The notes beneath the pieces are model-generated. The model made no database searches. It had not been told where the DNA came from and saw only the letters and a program-made list of their open reading frames with translations. Position numbers and translations under genes: made by a program. DNA of 19,623 nucleotides, from contig DAOULQ010000134.1 in the NCBI GenBank assembly GCA_034419095.1, positions 1 through 19,623 of the forward strand, read 5' to 3'. This stretch comes from UBA7937 sp034419095. Lineage in GTDB: Bacteria; Chloroflexota; Anaerolineae; UBA7937. How positions within the stretch are numbered: position 1 is the stretch's first letter; each line of letters opens with the position of its first letter. Below are positions 6,501 through 13,824 of this stretch, one piece after another.

Positions 6501-7853
6501 ATGGAAGAGTTCAAAGCCTACGTTGATGAGAACACTGACCGTTTCGTCGCCGAACTGCAACGCTTGTGCCAGCAGCCGAGCATAGCGGCCCAGAAGGTAG
6601 GGATAGAGGAAACGGCGGAGATGGTCCTTTCCATGCTCCAGGGGATCAGAGCCCAGGCCCGCCTCATCCCCGTAGCCGAGGGGGCGCCCGTGGTCTATGG
6701 CACCATCGGCCAGGCGCCAAGAACCCTCCTCTTCTATAACCACTACGATGTCCAGCCCCCCGAGCCCCTCGAGGAATGGGAATCCGATCCCTTCGCCGCG
6801 GAGATTCGCCAGGGAGTCCTTTACGCCCGAGGAGCAGCCGACAACAAGGGAGATCTGGTGGCCCGCCTCATGGCTGTCGAGGCTTATCAGAAGACCAAAG
6901 GCGAACTGCCTCTGAAAATAAAATTCGTCTTCGAGGGGGAAGAGGAGATAGGGAGTCCCCATCTGGGCCAATTTGTGGAAGAGAATAGAGACCTTCTTGC
7001 GGCCGATGGTTGCATCTGGGAGGGAGGCTCCAAGGATCTCTCCGACCGACCGGTGATATATCTGGGGCTGAAAGGGATACTCTATGTGGAACTGCGGGCT
7101 AAGGGGGCCAAGAGGGATCTCCACTCCTCTTGGGCTACCTTGGTGCCTAATCCAGCCTGGCGGCTGGTATGGGCCCTGGCTAGCCTCAAAGACGAGAATG
7201 ATCGCCTCACCGTAGATGGCTTGACAGAGCATGTAGTAGAGCCCTCACCGGAGGAAAGGGATCTCTTGCGCGAGATCCCCTTCGAGGGGAAGAAGTTGAA
7301 AGCCGATTTCGGCATCCCCCGCTTCCTAGGAGGGGTAAGAGGGGTCGAGGCCTTAGAGAGACATCTTTATGGGCCCACTTGTACCATCTGCGGCCTCCGA
7401 TCCGGCTACATCGGAGAAGGGTCGAAAACGGTGCTCCCCAGTGAGGCTATGGTTAAACTAGACTTCCGCCTAGTGCCGGACCTTGAGCCCCGCCTGGTGT
7501 TGGACCTTCTGCGCAAGCACTTAGATCGACGAGGTTTCAAGGATATCGAAATCGTGGAGGTGACGGGCGAGCAGTTCGCCAAATCGCCCCCCGAGGCTCC
7601 CATCGCGCAAGCGGCTTTGGAGGCCGCCCGCACCATCTACGGCCTAGAGCCGGTGGTTTACCCCAACTTGGCCGGGAGCGGGCCCATATATCACTTCAGT
7701 AAGGCGCTGGGGATACCGGTTGCTTCGGGCGTGGGGGTAAGCCACGCTCAGTCCAGGATCCACGCCCCTAACGAGAATATCAAGATCGCCGACTATATCC
7801 AGGGGATAAAGTATATCGGGGAATTGATAGAGAGATTCGCAGAGGAAGGGTAG
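6501..7853 (+). CDS. M20 family metallopeptidase (dipeptidase-like)
   Basis: A 450-residue two-zinc peptidase of the M20 family, the group that includes dipeptidases, ArgE/DapE-type deacylases and carboxypeptidases. Metal and catalytic residues are in order: the histidine and aspartate of NHYDVQPPEPLEEWE, the bridging aspartate of RGAADNKGD, the base glutamate pair of EGEEEIGS, and the C-terminal histidine of SRIHAPNENI. The long inserted dimerisation domain lies in the middle. The length and the NHYDVQP pattern fit the dipeptidase subgroup that cleaves small peptides in the cytoplasm; no signal peptide is seen. The ATG at 6501 follows AGGAGG by 4 bases. Two in-frame ATGs just upstream (6483, 6486) are less favoured because the ribosome site follows them. 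It has its own promoter. Confidence 0.93.
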   Translation: MEEFKAYVDENTDRFVAELQRLCQQPSIAAQKVGIEETAEMVLSMLQGIRAQARLIPVAEGAPVVYGTIGQAPRTLLFYNHYDVQPPEPLEEWESDPFAAEIRQGVLYARGAADNKGDLVARLMAVEAYQKTKGELPLKIKFVFEGEEEIGSPHLGQFVEENRDLLAADGCIWEGGSKDLSDRPVIYLGLKGILYVELRAKGAKRDLHSSWATLVPNPAWRLVWALASLKDENDRLTVDGLTEHVVEPSPEERDLLREIPFEGKKLKADFGIPRFLGGVRGVEALERHLYGPTCTICGLRSGYIGEGSKTVLPSEAMVKLDFRLVPDLEPRLVLDLLRKHLDRRGFKDIEIVEVTGEQFAKSPPEAPIAQAALEAARTIYGLEPVVYPNLAGSGPIYHFSKALGIPVASGVGVSHAQSRIHAPNENIKIADYIQGIKYIGELIERFAEEG

Positions 7854-7905
7854 ATGCCTAGAAGCCTCTGCTAATGCCAGCGTGAGTGTATAGCCGGTCT
7901 TAGTC

Positions 7906-7979
7906 ATCTAACGTTTTCTGGCTTTGCGAAGTGCGAAGCATTTGAGTGGGCGAAGCGAACCGCAAACACGTTGTTAAGC
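7906..7979 (-). other. Integron attC-like palindromic site (candidate)
   Basis: Read on the minus strand, the element opens with GCTTAAC and ends with GTTAGAT. These match the RYYYAAC and GTTRRRY core boxes of integron attC sites. Inside them TTTGCG (7966-7961) pairs with CGCAAA (7928-7923), as the L boxes should, and the middle has two copies of GCTTCGC. The spacers are unequal (6 and 10 bases), which is atypical. The site lies 43 bases downstream of the stop of the minus-strand coding fragment at 8023-8214, the place a cassette attC would take. No integron integrase is in the window. Confidence 0.35.
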
Positions 7980-8022
7980 GTCATTTGGCAAAACAAAGAG
8001 TGCCTCATCTCCAAAGTGCTCC

Positions 8023-8214
8023 TTATAGCCTAAGCGGATAGTTCACAAGCAGCCCACGCTCGTCGCCTCTAGCAGCTAATCTCCCCTCTTTGTCAAAGAA
8101 CTGACCCTCAATGTACGTTACTCGCCTCCCAGCCTCATCGCGTATCTCTATCTTCAGAAGCGTATGCCCTTCATCATCAGATGACCCGGGCCACGATATC
8201 GTGCGGTTCCCCTC
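8023..8214 (-). pseudogene. Orphan C-terminal coding fragment, start codon missing
   Basis: An open stretch of 63 codons between in-frame stops, with protein-like composition but no ATG, GTG or TTG start in frame. It encodes a charged C-terminus including LLKIEIRDEAGRRV, then IEGQFFDKEGRLAARG. The alternating strand pattern G-R-R...I-E-G...D-x-x-G-R-L recalls the last two strands of PaaI-like hotdog thioesterases; that is only a resemblance. The nitrilase-family gene ends 18 bases upstream on the same strand. It may be what remains of a gene after deletion, or a frameshifted gene cassette ending at the attC-like site. The whole interval 7854-8231 holds nothing else I can support. Confidence 0.4.
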
Positions 8215-8231
8215 TCACCCCGCCCCCTTTT

Positions 8232-9008
8232 TCAATATAGGTCTTCCCTTCGGTCCTTCAAGAAGGGCAGTTGGCGCCTCACCTCCTCCACCAAGTCAAG
8301 GTCTATCGTGGCCACCAGGAGCGTCTCCTTTTCCCCTCCCTCGATAACCCTCTCCCCTCGAGGGTCACAGATGGCAGAATGACCGATGAACCTATAACCT
8401 TTCGTCTCTCCCACTCGGTTGCAAGCCACGATGAAGAGTTGATCCTCAATGGCCCGGGCCCGCAATAGTATCCGCCAAGCCTCCAAGCGAGGATAGGGCC
8501 ACTCAGCGGGAAGGAAAACGACCCTCGCTCCCCCCAAAGCGTATTTCCTGAAGAGTTCCGGGAAGCGGAGGTCGTAACAGATAGCCAGGGCTGTTTTGCC
8601 CCAGGGGAGGTCGAAAAGCGGTGTGCTCCTGCCAGGCGAAAAATACCTATCCTCCTCCAGGGGCGGAAAGAGGTGAGCGTTATCGTACTGGCCCACCATT
8701 TGCCCCTGGGAGGAGAAGATAGCGGCGGTGTTGAAGTATCCCTCTCCCTTTCTGGTGATGAGAGAGCCGATGATGTAGATCGACCGCTCCTCAGCCAATT
8801 GGGAGAGGCGCAGAAGAAGCCCCTCCGTCGCCTTAGCGTGCTCTTCCATCCCTTCTAGGTCGTAGCCCGTGGACCAGAGTTCGGGGAGAAGGACGACTTG
8901 GGCTCCGCTCTCGCTGGCTTCGGCGATCATCCCCTCCACCTTGGCTAGGTTCTCCTCCGGCCTGCCCAGGGCTATATCTATCTGAGCCAAGGCGATAGTG
9001 ATTTCCAT
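8232..9008 (-). CDS. Carbon-nitrogen (nitrilase superfamily) hydrolase with altered catalytic lysine
   Basis: A 258-residue single-domain member of the nitrilase superfamily, closest in style to the bacterial omega-amidase/YafV-like branch, which hydrolyses small amides. The catalytic glutamate is E43 (LLPELWSTGYD) and the nucleophile is C144 in ICYDLRFPE. The third member of the Glu-Lys-Cys triad is normally the lysine in a Y-x-K-x-H-L-F motif. Here the motif reads YDNAHLF, with asparagine 110 (codon AAC) in the lysine place. The rest of the family landmarks (EEDRYFSPG, ACNRVGE, GHSAICDPRGE) are conserved, so the fold is intact while activity is doubtful unless AAC is an error for AAA or AAG. 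ATG start with GGGGGGAG 7 bases upstream. Confidence 0.9.
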   Translation of the reverse strand: MEITIALAQIDIALGRPEENLAKVEGMIAEASESGAQVVLLPELWSTGYDLEGMEEHAKATEGLLLRLSQLAEERSIYIIGSLITRKGEGYFNTAAIFSSQGQMVGQYDNAHLFPPLEEDRYFSPGRSTPLFDLPWGKTALAICYDLRFPELFRKYALGGARVVFLPAEWPYPRLEAWRILLRARAIEDQLFIVACNRVGETKGYRFIGHSAICDPRGERVIEGGEKETLLVATIDLDLVEEVRRQLPFLKDRREDLY

Positions 9009-9035
9009 CTCAGTTCTCCCCCCCGTAGTACAGCC

Positions 9036-9064
9036 AGTTTAACACGGCCAGGGGGTCTCGGCAA
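9036..9064 (-). promoter_or_regulatory. Promoter of the nitrilase-family gene
   Basis: On the minus strand, TTGCCG (9064-9059), a 17-base spacer and TAAACT (9041-9036) make a moderate sigma70 match about 28 bases before the ATG. It lies back to back with the plus-strand promoter at 9067-9095. Confidence 0.5.
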
Positions 9065-9066
9065 CC

Positions 9067-9095
9067 TTGACGATGGACGCATCCCGTAATACCAT
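9067..9095 (+). promoter_or_regulatory. Promoter of the EamA transporter, probably giving a leaderless mRNA
   Basis: TTGACG (9067-9072), a 17-base spacer and TACCAT (9090-9095). The expected start of transcription (about 9102-9105) coincides with the ATG at 9105, and no ribosome site precedes that ATG. Confidence 0.45.
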
Positions 9096-9104
9096 CTCTT
9101 TCGT

Positions 9105-9986
9105 ATGGATAGACGCCAAATAGTCGCCGATTTCTCCCTTCTTCTCGTGGCCCTCATCTGGGGAGCCACCTTCGTCATGGTGAAGGAGGCGGTGTCCCAG
9201 ATAGGTGTCTTCACCTTCCTCACCCTTCGCTTTCTCTTCGCCGCCTTGGTCTTGGCCCTCATCTCCTGGCCTCACCTCCGCGCCTCTTGGCCAAGGGAGT
9301 TCCTAGCCGGGGCCTTGGTGGGCCTCTTTCTCTTCGGGGGCTACTCCTTCCAAACTATAGGGTTGAAATACACCTCTGCCTCCAAGGCGGGCTTCATCAC
9401 CGGCTTATCGGTGGTGATCGTTCCCCTTCTTTCCACCCTTCTTCTTAGGCGAAAGCCACATCTCAATGCCCTGGTGGGCGTTGGCTTGGCCACGACGGGT
9501 TTAGGGGTCCTCACCCTGAGAGGTCTGAGTATGGCTCCGGGCGACCTATGGGTTCTGGGCGGTGCAGTAGCCTTCGCCCTTCAGATCGTGGCCTTGGGCC
9601 GTTTCGCCCCCCAGATGGAGACCAGTAATTTGGCCACTATACAAATAGCCACGGTCGCCTTTCTGAGTGCCCCCCTCGCCTGGGCCATAGAGCGATCGCC
9701 CCCACAGATGAGCGGCCAAGTATGGTTCGCCATATCTTTCACCGGGATCATGGCTACCTCCTTAGCCTTCCTCGCCCAGAGCAAGGCCCAGAGGTTCACC
9801 TCCCCTACCCACACAGCCCTCATTTTCGCCACAGAGCCGGTCTTCGCGGCGATCTTCGGCTATCTACGCTTACAAGAGAGACTAGGCTGGCGAGGGCTCT
9901 TGGGTTGCGCCCTCATACTAACCGGGATGGTGGTAGGAGAGATAGACGTCTTTAACAAAAAGTTGCTTTCATCCAAGCGGGAATGA
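9105..9986 (+). CDS. EamA/DMT family membrane transporter
   Basis: A 293-residue hydrophobic protein with ten predicted membrane segments arranged as two EamA repeats. The first repeat opens with LLLVALIWGATFVMVKEAV and contains the conserved GLKYTSASKAGFI. The second ends with FATEPVFAAIFGYLRLQERL followed by GLLGCALILTGMV, both typical of drug/metabolite exporters of the RhaT/YdcZ type superfamily. The substrate cannot be inferred. An in-frame stop lies six codons upstream, so the ATG at 9105 is the only reasonable start, yet there is no Shine-Dalgarno sequence before it. The promoter at 9067-9095 would place the RNA 5' end at or next to the ATG. Confidence 0.92.
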   Translation: MDRRQIVADFSLLLVALIWGATFVMVKEAVSQIGVFTFLTLRFLFAALVLALISWPHLRASWPREFLAGALVGLFLFGGYSFQTIGLKYTSASKAGFITGLSVVIVPLLSTLLLRRKPHLNALVGVGLATTGLGVLTLRGLSMAPGDLWVLGGAVAFALQIVALGRFAPQMETSNLATIQIATVAFLSAPLAWAIERSPPQMSGQVWFAISFTGIMATSLAFLAQSKAQRFTSPTHTALIFATEPVFAAIFGYLRLQERLGWRGLLGCALILTGMVVGEIDVFNKKLLSSKRE

Positions 9987-9992
9987 TATAAT
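9963..9992 (+). promoter_or_regulatory. sigma70-type promoter before the DUF554 remnant
   Basis: TTGCTT (9963-9968), an 18-base spacer and a perfect TATAAT (9987-9992), with the -35 inside the end of the EamA gene. It would drive the DUF554 remnant and probably the NYN, lipid kinase and PlsY-like genes downstream. Confidence 0.6.
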
Positions 9993-9998
9993 ATGTAA

Positions 9999-10253
9999 AG
10001 TGCGGGCGTACCTTTAGCGGCCTTAACGGTGTTAACTTATCAGGGGGCTCTTACCTTACTGGCCGCCTACGTAGGCGGTTTCCTCACTGACCCCATGATC
10101 GGTGAGATGTCGGCGACAGGGGGAGTACTAATCATGGGGCTGGGCTTTGTGCTCTTGGAGGTCAAGAGGCTGCGGGTTGCCAACTATCTACCAGCGTTAC
10201 TGATCGCCCCCCTGATATTAACCATCGTGACCATGATGGGGGTAGGTTTGTAG
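9999..10253 (+). pseudogene. C-terminal remnant of a DUF554 membrane protein
   Basis: The frame is open from 9999, after a TAA at 9996-9998, and encodes about 84 residues with two to three membrane segments. Landmarks are LTYQGALTLLAAYVGGFLTD, EMSATGGVLIMGLG and KRLRVANYLPALLIAPLI, which match the last third of DUF554 proteins (full length about 220-240 residues). Homology seems to extend upstream of the only start codon in frame (GTG at 10029), so the N-terminal two thirds are missing rather than unannotated. No ribosome site precedes the GTG. A good promoter stands in front, so a short membrane peptide could still be made, but a truncated gene is the better reading. Confidence 0.65.
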
Positions 10254-10282
10254 GAGAAAATCTAGAGGCAAAGGAGTAGCCA

Positions 10283-11356
10283 ATGGTTGAGAAAAGTGAT
10301 GTAGCGGTCTTTATCGACTTCGAGAACATCTATATCTCCGTGCACAACAAATACGATACGGATCCCAACTTCGAATCGATCATGGACAGGTGCAACGACT
10401 ACGGAAGGGTTATCATCGCCCGGGCTTATGCTGACTGGTATCGGTATCCCCGGGTGACCAGCGCCCTCTACGCCAATAGCATAGAGCCGATGTATGTCCC
10501 CACTTATTACTATGACCGAGACGACACCAAGAGTAGCAAAGCGATAAAGAACAGCGTAGATATCCACCTCTCCATCGAGGCCATGAAGACCCTCTATAAT
10601 TATCCCAATATCACCACTTACATCTTCGCCACAGGGGATAGGGATTTCATCCCCCTGGTGAACTCTATCCGTCAGCATGGCAAGTGGGTAGTGGTGATAG
10701 CCATTGGAGGAGCGGCCTCTGCCCATCTGGCCCAGAGCGCTGACGAATTTCTCCTCTACCAACAGTTGATAGACAAAGAGGAGACTGTTGAGGAAGAGCC
10801 CTCCAAGGATCCCTACAAGACTCTCGTTGAGGCGGTCCATCTGGCCCGGAGCAGGGGGAACGTCTGCACCCTGGCCTCTCTGAAACTCCTCCTGATGGAG
10901 ATCATGGGGGGATTCGACGAGAAAAATTACAAAGATTCCCAAGGACGCTCTTTCACCAGGTTCAAAGATTTCGTGAGAGAGGCGGAGCGACGGGGGCTGG
11001 TACAGATCTTCACCAGCGGCACGGTGAACGAGGTCTTCTTGCCTGGCGAGGACCCCTATGAATTGAGCCATTTCGCCTCCAAGCCTCCTTCCGAGGAAGA
11101 GGAGGAGGTGGCAGGGATCGGCCGCCGGGAGTGGCAGGTCTTTGTAGAGGCTATGCGCCAGTTCGATGAACCGGTGCTCTTCGTCCACATATATAACTCC
11201 CTCCGCGGCCTGAGGAACCAAGAGGTGATAGATCTCTCCAACTCTCAGATCAAAGAGATGATAAAGAAGGCTATCAAGAATAGCCTCCTCATACGGAGCA
11301 GCCGTGGCGCCCATAGATACTACGAACTGAACCCGGAACAGCCGCTGCCTCGATAG
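10283..11356 (+). CDS. NYN (PIN-like) nuclease-domain protein with C-terminal OST-HTH domains
   Basis: A 357-residue protein with a LabA/DUF88-type NYN domain (about 5-165). Acidic residues expected for a metal-dependent RNase fold are present: D12 in FIDFENIY, D93 in SVDIHLSIEA, and D119 and D121 in ATGDRDFIPL. Two winged-helix-like segments follow, about 175-255 (PYKTLVEAVHLARSRG, then FKDFVREAERRGLVQI) and 283-350 (VFVEAMRQFDEPVLF, then IKNSLLIRSSRGAHRYYEL). These resemble OST-HTH/LOTUS RNA-binding modules and are joined by an acidic linker. The likely role is RNA binding or processing in the cytoplasm; the target is unknown. ATG with AAGGAG 6 bases upstream. The next gene starts 50 bases on, in the same direction. 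Confidence 0.9.
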   Translation: MVEKSDVAVFIDFENIYISVHNKYDTDPNFESIMDRCNDYGRVIIARAYADWYRYPRVTSALYANSIEPMYVPTYYYDRDDTKSSKAIKNSVDIHLSIEAMKTLYNYPNITTYIFATGDRDFIPLVNSIRQHGKWVVVIAIGGAASAHLAQSADEFLLYQQLIDKEETVEEEPSKDPYKTLVEAVHLARSRGNVCTLASLKLLLMEIMGGFDEKNYKDSQGRSFTRFKDFVREAERRGLVQIFTSGTVNEVFLPGEDPYELSHFASKPPSEEEEEVAGIGRREWQVFVEAMRQFDEPVLFVHIYNSLRGLRNQEVIDLSNSQIKEMIKKAIKNSLLIRSSRGAHRYYELNPEQPLPR

Positions 11357-11406
11357 GCAAGAGACCGAAAGAGAGGCCAGGATCACTGCGGGGAGAGAAC
11401 GGAGGG

Positions 11407-12288
11407 ATGATTAAACTGATCGCTAACCCCATAGCGGGGCGAGGAAGGGGGGGCAAGATCCTGCCTCAGGTGCAAGAGGCTCTAAACCGAGCAGGGCTAG
11501 AGTTCAGCGAGGCACTCACCACCAAGCCTTTAGAGGCCATCGATTTGGCCCGCCAAGCGGCCGAGGAAGGGTATGAACTGGTGGTAGCCCTGGGAGGGGA
11601 TGGCACCTCCAATGAGGTGGCAAATGGACTCCTCTCCTCCGACAACAGCGAAGTTGCCCTGGGGATGATCCCTATAGGCACTGGGAACGACTTCGCCACC
11701 ATGTTTGATACCCCCACTGACCTGGAGGCTGTGGCACGCAGACTAGGTGAAGGTAAGACCTGCCTCATCGACATAGGGAGAGTCGATGGCCGCTACTTCG
11801 TCAACGTTTCAGGGATCGGGTTCACTGCCCTGGCCTCCGTGGAATCCCTCAAGATTCAGCATTTCCTGAGTGGCCTGCCTCTATACCTAGCGGCCGTCCT
11901 CATGACCCTGCGGGAATACGAGATCCCCCATATCACTGTCGAATTCGATGGACAACGGCTCTCTATGCCTATGACTATGGTCGAGGTCGCCAACGGGAAA
12001 CGAGAGGGCGGTGGCTTCCTCATAGCCCCCGATGCGGAGAACGACGACGGCCTCTTCGACATCTGCCTGGCCCGAGGGTTAGGGCGTCTAGGGATACTTC
12101 GCCTCCTGCCGGAGGTGATGCGGGGCACGCATGTGGACAAGGAACCGGTTACCATGGCCAGGGCGAAGAGGATGACCCTCGATTCCCCAGACCCCCTGCC
12201 CGTTCATGCCGACGGCGAGGTCCTCTATACCGATGCCCACCATCTAGAGATAGAGATCATACCCCGTCGCCTTCGAGTGATAACCTAA
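11407..12288 (+). CDS. Diacylglycerol kinase family lipid kinase (YegS/DgkB-like)
   Basis: A 293-residue cytoplasmic lipid kinase of the DAGK catalytic-domain family. The phosphate-binding loop GGDGTSNEV (63-71) and the second glycine-rich motif IPIGTGNDFA are intact, and the N-terminal ANPIAGRGRGGK is typical. The family phosphorylates diacylglycerol, ceramide-like lipids or related alcohols using ATP; the exact lipid is not readable. C-terminal VHADGEVLYTDAHHLEIEIIP is the usual ending. It starts with ATG just after GGAGGG, with GGGGAGAG further upstream. The PlsY-like gene starts one base after its stop, so the two are translationally close and probably act in phospholipid synthesis or recycling. 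Confidence 0.93.
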   Translation: MIKLIANPIAGRGRGGKILPQVQEALNRAGLEFSEALTTKPLEAIDLARQAAEEGYELVVALGGDGTSNEVANGLLSSDNSEVALGMIPIGTGNDFATMFDTPTDLEAVARRLGEGKTCLIDIGRVDGRYFVNVSGIGFTALASVESLKIQHFLSGLPLYLAAVLMTLREYEIPHITVEFDGQRLSMPMTMVEVANGKREGGGFLIAPDAENDDGLFDICLARGLGRLGILRLLPEVMRGTHVDKEPVTMARAKRMTLDSPDPLPVHADGEVLYTDAHHLEIEIIPRRLRVIT

Positions 12289-12289
12289 A

Positions 12290-12876
12290 ATGAACCTCTT
12301 AGGCCTGACCCTGACGGGAATCGTAGCCCATCTTCTGGGCTCCATCCCCTTCAGGGTGATCTTCGGCCACCTCTTCAAGGGGATCGATGTGCGAAGTGGG
12401 GGGAGCAAGCATATGGGCGCTCTCAATACCTGGCGCATGGTGGGCTTCCTCCCCGGGGTGCTTGTCGGCTTTGGCGACATGGGGAAGGCTTTAGCGGCCC
12501 TCAAGATAGCCCAGCCCTAGACCCCACTGGTTGGGCCATGCCGGTGGCCGGTGCCATGGCTGTAGTAGGTTACTGCTGGCCCATCTATGTGGGCTTCCGA
12601 GGAGGGGTAGGGATAGCCTCTGGAATGGCTATGATCTTACACCTCGCCCCTCGTGCCGCCCTGGTTATGGTCGCCATCTGGGGGGGTTGGTTGGCCATCC
12701 TCCGCCACTCCCCCCGCTCCCAGGCGGCCATCGCCCTTACCGCGCCTTTTGTGCTCTGGGCCCTCAAGAGCCCACCCCAAATACTGCTCTTGGGCATCCT
12801 GGCCGGAGGGGTGATATTCGTGCGTCATATACCCGAACTCCGGAAAGAGACCTTCACCCAGGGCTTGAAGCAGTAG
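12290..12876 (+). pseudogene. plsY: PlsY-like glycerol-3-phosphate acyltransferase, broken by a frameshift
   Basis: Two open frames together make one protein of about 196 residues, the normal PlsY length. The first (12290-12520) holds GSIPFRVIFGHLFKGIDVRSG and GALNTWR. The second frame is open from upstream of 12520 (ALDPTGWAMPVAGAM) and holds GFRGGVGIASGMAMIL. Restoring one missing base near 12510-12516 joins IAQ to ALDPTGWA. PlsY uses acyl phosphate to acylate glycerol-3-phosphate in the membrane. Even with the frame restored, signature residues differ: the usual GSGNxGATN reads GSKHMGALN, GHxFP reads GYCWP, and GGKG reads GGVG. It is therefore either a divergent paralogue or a decaying copy. 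Context beside a lipid kinase fits phospholipid metabolism. Confidence 0.75.
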
Positions 12877-12909
12877 ATTATCCCCTAACTAACCGACTTA
12901 TCAAACAAC

Positions 12910-12934
12910 TGGGCTTGCCGAAATGGCAAGCCCA
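12910..12934. terminator. Bidirectional terminator hairpin between convergent operons
   Basis: A 10-base perfect stem (TGGGCTTGCC / GGCAAGCCCA) with a 5-base loop GAAAT. It separates the plus-strand lipid genes from the minus-strand ABC operon. The U-runs are weak on both sides, somewhat better for minus-strand transcripts. Confidence 0.65.
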
Positions 12935-12960
12935 AGATTTAGCCGACAACGAAGCCTCCT

Positions 12961-13806
12961 CTAATCCTGGATGTTGAACATCCAGACCGCGACCGCGGTC
13001 ATCACCGCCCCAAAGAGGCCGATGATGGCTATATCCTCCCCCAGGGTCAACGCATGGCCGAAGAGGGTCACCCCTAGCCCAGCCTGGGGCAGCATCTCTA
13101 GCACGAACTCCGGCAGCCCCTGAGCCCCGAAGATCACCTTGCGGAGGGGGTCGATGGCGTAGGTCACCGGATTCACCTTAACTAAGAGGTTCATCCAGAC
13201 AGGGAGATCCCTCATGGGGAAGAGCGCCCCGCTGACGAAGATCATGGGCATAAGTATGAACTGCATGATCATCTGGAACCCCTCGGTCGATTTCATCCGC
13301 GCAGCGATGAGGACCCCTAGAGAGGTCATGCTGAAGGAGACGAGGAAAAGGAGGGGCACAAGTTTGATCACCATCCCCGCGCTGACCCTCACTCCTATAG
13401 TGGGGGCCAAGAGGAGCAATAGCAGCCCCTGAACCACCCCCGTGGTGCTCCCACCCAGGGTCTTGCCCAAAGCCACCGCCGTCCGGTTGATGGGGGCTAC
13501 CAAGATCTCCTTCAGGAAGCCAAATTCCCTATCCCAGACGATGGAGACACCGGACATCACCGAGCCCATGAGCACGTTCATACCGATGATTCCCGGGAAG
13601 ACGTATTTAACGAAGTCGATCTCCATCCCAGAAGGGGCAGAGGCTATCCCCTTTGTCAACCCTCCCATGGCCGGCGAGAGTCCGCTCCCGAAGATGAAGA
13701 GGAAGAGTATGGGCATGCCGAAGGAGCCGACGATGCGGCTCCTATTGCGCCACCAACGCAACACCTCCCGATACCATATGATATAGATAGCCTTCAGGTT
13801 ATGCAT
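12961..13806 (-). CDS. ABC-2 type transporter permease
   Basis: A 281-residue membrane protein of the ABC-2 (DrrB/NodJ-like) exporter family, with about six membrane segments. The N-terminal REVLRWWRNRSRI is a cytoplasmic amphipathic start, followed by FGMPILFLFIFGSG. Conserved later landmarks are VSGALFPMRDLPVWM and NPVTYAIDPLRKVIFG. It would form the channel for the ATPase encoded immediately upstream, exporting a drug, lipid or polysaccharide precursor. ATG with AAGGAGG 5 bases upstream. It is separated from the ATPase stop by about 18 bases and ends near the bidirectional terminator. Confidence 0.93.
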   Translation of the reverse strand: MHNLKAIYIIWYREVLRWWRNRSRIVGSFGMPILFLFIFGSGLSPAMGGLTKGIASAPSGMEIDFVKYVFPGIIGMNVLMGSVMSGVSIVWDREFGFLKEILVAPINRTAVALGKTLGGSTTGVVQGLLLLLLAPTIGVRVSAGMVIKLVPLLFLVSFSMTSLGVLIAARMKSTEGFQMIMQFILMPMIFVSGALFPMRDLPVWMNLLVKVNPVTYAIDPLRKVIFGAQGLPEFVLEMLPQAGLGVTLFGHALTLGEDIAIIGLFGAVMTAVAVWMFNIQD

Positions 13807-13824
13807 TTGAACCTCCTTGGGGCT

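Noticed and set aside
6453..7232. Long minus-strand open frame inside the M20 peptidase gene
   Set aside because: The plus-strand frame has all family motifs and a promoter plus ribosome site; the minus frame is an antisense shadow with no recognisable domain.
8111..8347. Plus-strand open frame at the nitrilase 3' end
   Set aside because: Low-complexity serine/proline translation, antisense to better supported minus-strand sequence.
10262..11386. 374-codon minus-strand open frame over the NYN gene
   Set aside because: Antisense shadow; the plus frame carries clear NYN motifs and a good ribosome site.
12531..12977. 148-codon plus-strand open frame overlapping the PlsY-like gene
   Set aside because: Proline/arginine-rich shadow in the third frame; the PlsY homology lies in the other two frames.
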